From NCBI GenBank assembly GCA_037128595.1, contig JBAXWB010000001.1, positions 186,001 to 250,000 on the forward strand: a DNA stretch of 64,000 bases. Direction: 5' to 3'. The position numbers were made by a program, and so were the translations under genes. Source of the DNA: a bacterium (GTDB lineage: Bacteria; Verrucomicrobiota; Kiritimatiellia; CAIKKV01; CAITUY01). The notes under the pieces are model-generated. The model was not told where the DNA came from. It saw only the letters and a program-made list of their open reading frames with translations, and did not search any database. This document shows, piece after piece, positions 16,760-25,800 of the stretch. Numbering within the stretch: the stretch's first letter is position 1; each line of letters starts with the position of its first letter.

Positions 16760-17878
16760 ATGTTGGACAAACGAAACACAATTCACAGTACAGATGGGCG
16801 CTCAACCCGGCGAAGTCCGCGATCCCGGATTATGGCGGCTCTAATGGGTGACGGACGGATTGGCCTGATTTCGCAACAGATTCCGGAATGTCGCCCTGGT
16901 ATGGTGCTGGTCGAGGTTTACGCTTCACTGGTGAGTCCTGGTACGGAGCTGGCCGGTTGGCGCGGGCTCACGGCCCAGCGTGAGAATCCTCAGTCGGGAG
17001 CCGTGCCGCAGCCGTTCGGGTATTCAAATACGGGTGTGGTAATAGCGCTGGGCTCAGGTGTTAAATCGCTTAAGGTGGGAGACCGGGTGGCCTGTATCGG
17101 GGCTGGCTATGCACAGCACGCCGATTATGTCGTGGTTCCTCACAATCTCTGCGTGCTACTGCCGTCTTCGGTCACAATGGCCCAGGGCACCTACGGTATG
17201 CTGGCGGCGACAGGATTGCATGCTGTCCGCCGTGCCGAGGCTGAAATCGGCGAGAATACGGCTGTGGCAGGGTTGGGCCTGGTAGGGCAACTCACCGCCC
17301 GGTTGTTCCAGATTGCGGGACATTTCGTCATTGGGTGGGACACGGTCCCTCTGCGATGCAAGATTGCCAAACGATGGGGGATTGACGCGACGGCGGATCC
17401 TCGAAAGGCTGACTTGGTGGCTGAAACCAGGGCTTTCACGGGTGGCATGGGTTTGGATGCTGCCGTCGTGGCGTTCGGCGGCGATGCCAATGCCGCCATG
17501 AAAAATATCGAGGCATCCATGAAGATCTCACCCGATGCGCATCCCATGGGAAGGGTGATCATGGTGGGCAATCCGCAGTTTCAATACACCGGATCGATGA
17601 CCAACATCGACATCCGGCGCGCCTCGCGGACAGGACCCGGCTACCATGATCCCGTCTGGGAGAAGGGCGCGGACTACCCTTCTGTATTTATGCGATGGAC
17701 TACGCGCACAAATTTGGCGCTCTGCCTGCGTTTAATCGCCGAGGGCCGGTTGAATGTGGATGTGCTGACCACCCATACGGTTCCATTGCAGGATGTGGAG
17801 AAACGAATTGCGGCTATGTTGGGCAAGCCTGATGACATTCTCGGGGTCGTGTTCGAAATGCGCAGGGAACGAAGATGA
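16760..17878 (+). CDS. Medium-chain (zinc-type) dehydrogenase/reductase
   Basis: 372 residues. Alcohol-dehydrogenase-like N-terminal GroES fold (VLVEVYASLVSPGTELAGW, GYSNTGVVIALGSGVKSLKVGDRV) and a Rossmann fold with AGLGLVGQLTARLFQ. The catalytic-zinc Cys of classical ADH is replaced by SPGTE, as in BchC-like members, so zinc dependence is uncertain. It probably oxidises a sugar or polyol hydroxyl. The ATG at 16760 has TGGAG upstream; ATG 16832 would match the usual family N-terminus better. It overlaps the next gene by 4 bp. Confidence 0.85.
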   Translation: MLDKRNTIHSTDGRSTRRSPRSRIMAALMGDGRIGLISQQIPECRPGMVLVEVYASLVSPGTELAGWRGLTAQRENPQSGAVPQPFGYSNTGVVIALGSGVKSLKVGDRVACIGAGYAQHADYVVVPHNLCVLLPSSVTMAQGTYGMLAATGLHAVRRAEAEIGENTAVAGLGLVGQLTARLFQIAGHFVIGWDTVPLRCKIAKRWGIDATADPRKADLVAETRAFTGGMGLDAAVVAFGGDANAAMKNIEASMKISPDAHPMGRVIMVGNPQFQYTGSMTNIDIRRASRTGPGYHDPVWEKGADYPSVFMRWTTRTNLALCLRLIAEGRLNVDVLTTHTVPLQDVEKRIAAMLGKPDDILGVVFEMRRERR

Positions 17879-18699
17879 AGACCATTCTGTTCTCCAAGAT
17901 GTTGAAAGAGAAAAGCATCACGGAACTATCGGAACTGGCCCAATCGATCGGGTTGGACGGCTATGACCTTTGTGTCCGCCCCGGCTATGCGGTGTCTCCT
18001 GATAATGCTGCCACGGCACTTCCTGAGGCTGTAGCGTTTATGCGGAAGCAGGGCTTGGATATCCCCATGATCACGGGTAACTTTGACCTCTTGGAGCCGA
18101 GCCATCCCACGGCTCTACCTCTGCTTAGTGCCATGGACAAGGCCGGAATCCGATTACTCAAACTGGGCTATTTTCTTTTCAAGCCGGAGACGCTTGACTA
18201 CTTGAAGGAAGTGGATCGTATCCGTCGCATTTTCGAGTCTTGGCAGCCACTGGCCCGGAAATATGGGGTGAAAATCTGCTACCATACCCATAGTGACCGC
18301 TGTATGGGGCTCAATGCTGGCGCTATCATGCACTTGCTTGACGGGTTCGATCCTGCCTGTATCGGCGCCTATATCGATCCGGGCCATTTCGTGGTGGAGG
18401 GCGAGGCGTTTGATAGTGCTTTGGCCATGGTGCGCTCCCACCTGGCCATTGTCGCGACCAAGGATGTGCGACTGGAACGCGTTGCGAAAAATGGACATGG
18501 TTCGATCAAGAGCCACTGGGTCCCTGCAGGCGAAGGAATGGTCGACTGGACGGCTGTATTCTCGGAACTCCGGGTGGTCAACTACAATGGCCCTGTTTCC
18601 ATTCATTGCGAGTTTGAAGTCTCCCCGGCTGAATTCTTGCCCGCCGTACGGCGTGAAGTGGAATTCTTCAACAGGTTTTGTCGGGCTACAAAAACTTAA
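17875..18699 (+). CDS. Sugar phosphate isomerase/epimerase (xylose-isomerase-like TIM barrel)
   Basis: 274 residues of the AP-endonuclease-2/xylose-isomerase-like family. Metal-ligand style motifs: ICYHTHSD (His), AYIDPGHF (Asp and His), VATKDV, and the closing SIHCEFE glutamate. It would isomerise or epimerise a keto-sugar made by the preceding dehydrogenase, a common pairing. ATGA overlap with the upstream dehydrogenase. Cytoplasmic. Confidence 0.85.
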   Translation: MKTILFSKMLKEKSITELSELAQSIGLDGYDLCVRPGYAVSPDNAATALPEAVAFMRKQGLDIPMITGNFDLLEPSHPTALPLLSAMDKAGIRLLKLGYFLFKPETLDYLKEVDRIRRIFESWQPLARKYGVKICYHTHSDRCMGLNAGAIMHLLDGFDPACIGAYIDPGHFVVEGEAFDSALAMVRSHLAIVATKDVRLERVAKNGHGSIKSHWVPAGEGMVDWTAVFSELRVVNYNGPVSIHCEFEVSPAEFLPAVRREVEFFNRFCRATKT

Positions 18700-18713
18700 T
18701 CAGGATATCACTT

Positions 18714-19685
18714 GTGGAGTTCTCTCCCTCTGTTTACGAGCATTGCGCACGGCTTATTGATCATACTCCGTGGGAGGTCTCCCGTGATGCGGATCTCCTT
18801 TATGCAGGGCAGGCTGCGGCGTTCCGCCTCTATCGGCACCAGCCGGTGGTTGTCGGTGTGGACATCTACAATCTTGAGGCTGAGGCCTATGGTGCCGTGG
18901 TGGAAAATCCGGAGGGCAATGGGATTCCTGCCATCAGTCAGCATCCCTGTGTGGATATCGTTGACCTGGCACGCCTCAAACCATTTGACCCCGAGCAAGC
19001 CGGTCGCATTCCGATAGTGCTGTCAGTGGCTCAACGTCTGCGTGTGGCCTTCCCCGACGCGGATGTACGCGTGCCGGTGGCTGGTCCGTTCTCCATTGCG
19101 TCCAACCTGGTTGGGTTTAACACCCTGCTTTGCGCCGTGCTGGACGATCCCCCCGCAACCGCACAGGCGCTATCGGGATTGGTGGCCGGGCAGCTGGCTT
19201 TTTGCAAAACTATCCAGCGGTGCGGCCTGAATATTGCTTTTTTCGAGTCGGCTGCCGCACCGCCGTTGCTTTCGCCAGAGCAGTTTTCGGCGGTTGAGGC
19301 GCCGGCGCTACGCGCGTTGCTGGTTGGGGCGGCGAAGGTATTGGGCCATCCCGTGCCTTGCGTGGTGGGGGGGGATACGCTGCCCATACTCGAACAGATC
19401 CTGGCCACTGGAACGAATTACGTGGTCTGTCCGTTTGAAACAGATCAACCGGCCTTTATGAAGGCCATGGGGCACTATCCGGAGGTCATGGTGCGCATCA
19501 ATATGTCGCCATCAATTGTTTCAGGAGGAACGGTGCCACAGATTCAGGCCGAAGTCGATCGGGTGCGCCGGTTGGCGGCTGGCCGACATCACGTCTCCCT
19601 TGGGACTGGTGCACTCCCTTATGAAACGCCTTCCGGAAATGTCCGGCAGATCGCTGAATATGTCCGCTGTAATATAGTATCATAG
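18714..19685 (+). CDS. URO-D-like protein (methyltransferase-like TIM barrel), paralog 1
   Basis: 323 residues from GTG 18714, which has AGGAT upstream; a TTG at 18678 would overlap the previous gene. TIM-barrel fold of the URO-D/MtaA/CmuA superfamily: VPVAGPFSIASNLVGF, VCPFETDQPAFMKAMG. These proteins either decarboxylate uroporphyrinogen or move methyl groups to or from corrinoids. Heme biosynthesis is unlikely in this catabolic context. I do not see a clear HxC...C zinc site, so its reaction is unknown. Last gene of the operon starting at 15404. Confidence 0.78.
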   Translation: MEFSPSVYEHCARLIDHTPWEVSRDADLLYAGQAAAFRLYRHQPVVVGVDIYNLEAEAYGAVVENPEGNGIPAISQHPCVDIVDLARLKPFDPEQAGRIPIVLSVAQRLRVAFPDADVRVPVAGPFSIASNLVGFNTLLCAVLDDPPATAQALSGLVAGQLAFCKTIQRCGLNIAFFESAAAPPLLSPEQFSAVEAPALRALLVGAAKVLGHPVPCVVGGDTLPILEQILATGTNYVVCPFETDQPAFMKAMGHYPEVMVRINMSPSIVSGGTVPQIQAEVDRVRRLAAGRHHVSLGTGALPYETPSGNVRQIAEYVRCNIVS

Positions 19686-19703
19686 TGGGATGAGGTATGG
19701 TGG

Positions 19704-19742
19704 CGCAAAGCTGGCATATCGAATGCGCAGTTTGTGTATATC
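19704..19742 (+). promoter_or_regulatory. Island operator/promoter site C
   Basis: Box 1 CGCAAA (19704) and box 2 CGCAGT (19726, within TGCGCAGTTTGTG) are 22 bp apart. A -10-like TATATC is at 19737-19742. Box 2 is 84 bp before the start of the giant beta-helix gene. Confidence 0.7.
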
Positions 19743-19809
19743 TGCAATACGGGGGGTGTTCTAAAATACTGTCGGGGTGAAGGTATTCCCGAACATAGAC
19801 TGGGGGGGT

Positions 19810-22800
19810 ATGACATTATCTATACTTAGATTTCTTCGGAGGCTGGCCTTTCTAACGCCGGTAATATTTGTTGGGGCTTCAGCTTCGGCGGTGACGACGC
19901 GAACTGTAGGAGCAGGCGGTGCGGCCCCGAACTATACAACCATTGCCAGCGCCGTTGCGGTTGCTTCGGATGGTGACATCATTCAGATCGTTACCAATGT
20001 TCAGACGGAGTGCGGGATTGTCATCACCACGTCCCTTACCATCCAAGGACAAGGGATGACCAATACGATCCTGCAGGGGGCTACTACGCGTAGTAATGCG
20101 GCCAATCGCATCTTTCAGATGAATAACGCGGCGAAGGCTCTGACCATCAAGGACATGACGGTCCAATACGGCTACAGTACTGTGGGTGTAGGTTCCTATT
20201 GTGGTGGTGCGATCCTCAACAACGCCGGTACGGTCACAGTTCAGAACTGTGTGCTACAGATGAATGATGCCTATCTTCCCGCAACCGCTGCCTATGGAGG
20301 AGCCATAGCTCAGTTGAACACGGCCGCCAATGCCCTCACACTAAAAAACTGTCTCGTAGCCAACAATACGACGGGGCCGACCAATCAAACGACCTCTACT
20401 GGTGGCGCATTGTATTTGGGCGACGGTTCTCTGTTCGTTGATGGGTGCTGTTTCAACGGGAATTCAACCCCCGGTGCTGGTGGGGCTATCAAGATTGCAA
20501 AGGCTTCTGGACAATGTGTGATTCAGAATTCCACGTTCTACGGCAATCTGTGCAATATCACTCTAGGCTCAGGTGGAGGGGGCGCGCTATCTTTTCCTGC
20601 GAGTATGACGTTGACCGCCCAAGTCTGCAACTGCACGATAGTATCCAATAATGCCGGAATCGGTTACGGAGGCGGTGTGTATGCCGGCTCAACCCTCGTA
20701 ATCGTCAGTTCGATCATTGCCAGCAATGCTGCGACTGGTGGTGGGAATGAATACTTTAACGGCGCCAACATCATTCTCTCCAATAGTCTGGTGCAAGGCA
20801 CCGGCAGCGGTACGCTGAAGAGTGATTATGGCAATATTAAGTTACAGTCTCCCAAACTGAGTCCGCTGGCTTATAACGGCGGGCCAACACCGACAATGGC
20901 GCTGGCCTGGGACAGCCCCTGTACTAACCAGGGGGGCAATCCTCTGGGCTTGACCTATGACCAGCGCGGCTATCCCTATGACCGGGCGCATGGTTCTGCC
21001 TCTGATATCGGGGCTTATGAGTGTGGCGCTGGCGTGGTGCTGACCTACAGCGGCACGAACTTCTATGGGAATACCTCGCCCTATAATGGACTCATCACCA
21101 ACAGTCTGTGGATCACATTGACAGGCGACACTTTTACCGGTGGTGTGGGAAATCAGATTACCAACAAAGTGGCAGTGTCCAACTTACCGGCTGGGCTCGC
21201 GGTTTCCATGCTTATCACCAATGCCAGTACAAATCTGTTGGTGCAGTTGAGTGGCAACGCCACACAGCATGCGGCGGTAAACAGCATCAGCAATTTGACG
21301 TTCACCTTCCAGGACGGCGCCTTTACGGCTAACAACGGGTATGCGACGCAAGTGGTCGGTTATGTGTGCTCGAATCTGATCGTCTCGTTTTCCGACCCCG
21401 TCCTTTCGGGAACGATGACCTACAGCAGTTCCAATTTTTATGGCAATACGGTGACCTATGATGGGAGTATCACCAATAGCGTGATGATCTCATTGACGGG
21501 TGACACCTTTCTGCCTGCGAATGGCAGTCAGATCACGAACCAGGTAACGGTGACCAATCTTCCAGCAGGCCTGTCGCTTTCCATGCTCGTCACCAATGCC
21601 CAGACAAATGTACTGGTGCAGTTGTCGGGTAAGGCTACACAGCATGCTGCCGCAAACAGCGTCGGTAACCTGGGGTTTACCTTCCAAAACGGTGCCTTTG
21701 CCGCTAATAATGCAGGGGTTATCACTGGGGCGGCGACGACTAATCTCAACATCACCTTCCATGATCCACCGCCGGGCGGGCTGATCTACAGCCGGACGAA
21801 TTTTGTCGAGGATGCGGTGTATAACGACGGGCGGATCGACACGAACACGGCGATTTCGATCACGTTGACAGGTGACACGTTCGCCGTTACGGCAGGCGCT
21901 GTATTTACCAATCAGGTGGCCTTTACAAACATTCCAGCAGGTCTGACCGGGGTAGTAACCTGTATAAACAGCACCAACGTTTCGTTCGTCTTGATCGGTC
22001 AGGCCGCGTCCCATGCGGCATTGAACAGTGTGACAAATCTGGGGCTCACATTCCTTGACGTTGCGTTTACCCATACCCATGCTTCCGTTATTGCCGGGTC
22101 AGCGGAGACCAATCTCGTGATCTCATACTTGGATCCCGCAGTGAATGTGAAACTGACTTATAATGGGACAGTATTTACTGAGTCTGCGGCAAACGATGGA
22201 AGCATGGGAAACACGCTTTCGCTCACCTTGACAAATGACATTTTCAACGGCACGAACAATCAGGACTTTGTGTCATCCGGGCTGGTGCTGGCGTCGCATG
22301 TTCCATCCGGATTGACGGCCGTGGTGCAGCGGGTGGATTTGACACATGCGACGGTAAGCCTGACTGGCAATGCGATATTCCACAACAGTTCCAGCAATGT
22401 GAGTAATCTTGGGCTCGCCTTCCAGAACAGTGCGTTTCACAATACGTTGGCGGCCTCGGTCACGAATGCAACGCGGGCGGATCTTCAGATTGATTATTTC
22501 AACTCGGGCCTGACCTACAGCGGGACGAATTTTGTGGAGACCTGGCAGAACGATGGGAGCATGGGAAATACGCTGACGTTGACGTTGGCCGGGGACGCGT
22601 TTAGCGGAACGAACGGGGAGAACTTTGCGGCGAACGGCAAGGTCACGGCAGGCAATGTACCCTCCGGGCTGACGGCGAGCGTAGTAAGGCGGTCGGCCGG
22701 GCAAGTGGTATTCGGACTTATGGGGAATGCGTCGCCGAACAACGTGGCGAACAGTATCTCCAACCTGAGCCTGACGTTCAATGATGCGGCCTTCACAATG

Positions 22801-25800
22801 GGAGGGTCGGCCCTGGCGACCAACGGGAGCCGGAACAACCTGTTGGTGACGTTTGTAGGGTCTACAGCACCGTCTAACTTCTGGGTATCGGTGAGCGGCA
22901 ACAACGCGACGGGTAACGGGACGGAGGGAAATCCATGGCGGACGATCCAGTATGCGCTCAATTCCTCCGCAGTTCGTGCTGATACGTTTGACGTGATCAA
23001 CGTGATGGCGGGGACGTACGATGAGACCAATATCCTCAACGGGGGCAAGGTGGTGGCGATCCAGGGGGCAGGCAAGGATCAGACTATTGTGGAGGCGGGC
23101 TCTGTGTATAACGCGGCACCTTTTGATTCCCATGTATTCAGTTTAAGCGGTAACGGGGTAGCGTTGCGGGATATGACGATCCGGTACGGAAATGTGACGA
23201 ATACTACGCATGGGGCCGGGGCCTTTCTGACGGGAGGTGACATGATTCTGGAACGGTGCCGGGTGGTGAGTAACACCTGTTATAGTGCGGCTGCGAGTTA
23301 CTATGGCGGATCGGTTTATCTGGTACCCGCGACGACGGGAACCCTGACCCTGAAATCCTGTGAGGTGATTGGGAATACGTCGTTCAATGGCGGAATAGCC
23401 GGGGTGGGGATGGCGAATAATACCGTGCTGGTGATGACGAACTGTGTGGTGGCGAACAATGTGTCAGCATACGGGGGCGGAGCGATTTATGCGGGCGGCT
23501 CGTCGCTGGAGATGTGGGACAGTGTGGTGACCAACAATGTAGTGACGGTGGCGGGTCAACCGGGCGGTGGCATTTGTGTGGGCGTCGCCACATGTACCTC
23601 GCTGATTGAGCGCTGTACGATAGCTTGGAATCAGAGTCCCGGCAGTGGTGGTGGCCTTTACCTGATTGGGACGAATCTGTTTGTGAATAGCACGATATAT
23701 GGGAATACGATAGCCTCGGGTAATGGTGGCGGTGTGGCCATCAATGCCGGGTATACGCGCTTCTATAACTCGACGATTGCCAGCAATACGGCGGCGAACG
23801 GGCTTGGCGGCGGGCTCTATAATGCGTATGGGACATGGAGTGCCGCCAGTACGTTGGTGGCGGGGAACACGGCGAGCAATAGTCTGGATGTCGGCTTCAG
23901 TAGTTCTGTGATGGTAGATGACCATTGTTTCATCGGTAACAACACGAATAGTGGTATGACGGCGGGCCAGCCGAACGCGAATGGCAGTTATGTGGGAACG
24001 GGAGGATTGCCATTGAACCCGCAATTGCTGCCGTTGGCCAGTAATGGTGGGCTGACGCCAACCTGTGCGATTCAGTCGGGCAGTCTGTGCCGGGATCATG
24101 GGAATAACCTGCTCGGGTTGGTGAACGATCAGCGTGGGGATCCCTATGTCAGGATCCGGGGCTCAGCGGCTGATATTGGGGCCTTCGAGTATGGTGCGGG
24201 CGTTGCATTGACCTATAGTAGTACGAATTTCTATGGGATACCTACGGACGGCAGTATCACCAACAGCCTGCTGATCACCATCACCAACGATGTATTCACA
24301 GGGACGGATGGTAGTCAAATCACGAACAACGTGGTGGTGTCCGGCGTGCCTGCCGGTTTGTCGGGGTCGATGGTGCGGACCAATAACGGCACGAATGTGG
24401 TGTTTGCGCTGACCGGCAATGCCGCCTCGTATGCCACGAACACCATGACAATCACTTTCCATGATGGCGCCTTTGGCCAGGGCCAGGCGGCACAGATGGT
24501 AAATGGGAGCAATTTTAACGTATCGGTGACCTTTGCTGTCAGGTCGCTGGGATATAGCGGGACGACGTTCTATGGCAATACGGCGCCCTACAATGGAACC
24601 ATTGCCAATAGCCTGGTGCTCACAATTACAAATGGAATATTCGCGGGGACGGATGGCGGGCAGATCACAAACAGTGTGGCAGTTTCAAATGTGCCTGCCG
24701 ACTTGTTGGTGTCGATGGTCCGAACCAATGGTGGCACAAATGTGCTGGTGTCCCTGATGGGTACGGTCACATCTTATGTGTCCACGAACGGGGCGGCAAA
24801 CAATACATCGTCCCTGATTTTTACTTTTCGGGATGGTGCCTTTACGGGCGGCCATGCTGCGCAAGTTGTCAATAACAGTCTTACCAACGCGGTGGTCTAT
24901 CAGAATCAGGCGCCGGGAGGTTTGACATACAACGGCTCCATTTTCTTCGGTAATACAGCGCCCTACAATGGGAGTGTTACCAATAGCCTGACGATTGCGC
25001 TAAGAGGTGACACTTTCACCGGCGGGGTTGGTGGCCAGCTTACCAACAGTGTGACGGTGACGAATCTTCCGGCGGGTCTTGCGCTATCGATGATTGTGAC
25101 GAATGCCGGGACCAACGTGCTGGTGCAGCTACTGGGTAATGCTACGCAATGTGCGGCCTCGAATAGCATTGGTAATCTCGGTTTGACGTTCCAGAATGGT
25201 GCGTTCACTGGGGGCAATGCGTGGGTTATCACCAATGCTGTGACGACCAACCTAAGTATCACTTTCCAGGATCCCCCACCCGGTGGTCTGGTCTTCAGCC
25301 GGACGAATTTTGTTGAGGATGCGGTGTACAATGACGGCCGTATCGACACGAATACGGCGATTTCGATCACGTTGACGGGCGACACGTTCAATGTCACCTC
25401 CGGGAGTGTCTTCAGCACCAACCAGGTGACCTTTACGAACATGCCGGGAGGATTGACCGGGGTGGTGACCTGTGTGAATAGTTCCAATGCCACGTTTGCC
25501 CTCGCAGGTGCGGCGATCTCAAATGCGTCTGCAAATAACATCAGCAATCTGGGGATTGCCTTCCAGAATGCCGCGTTCAACCACGGTCAGGCGGGCGTCA
25601 TCTCCGGGGTGTTTGTTACGAACATCAGCATTACATTTACGGATATCGTTGGGACTGTGCAACTCGCCTATAGCGGGACGGTCTTCACTGAAGCAGGAAC
25701 TAATGACGGGAGCATGGGGAATACCCTTTCTCTTACGCTGCAAAATGATGTTTTCAACGGTACAAACAATCAGGACTTTGTGTCATCCGGTCTGGTGCTG

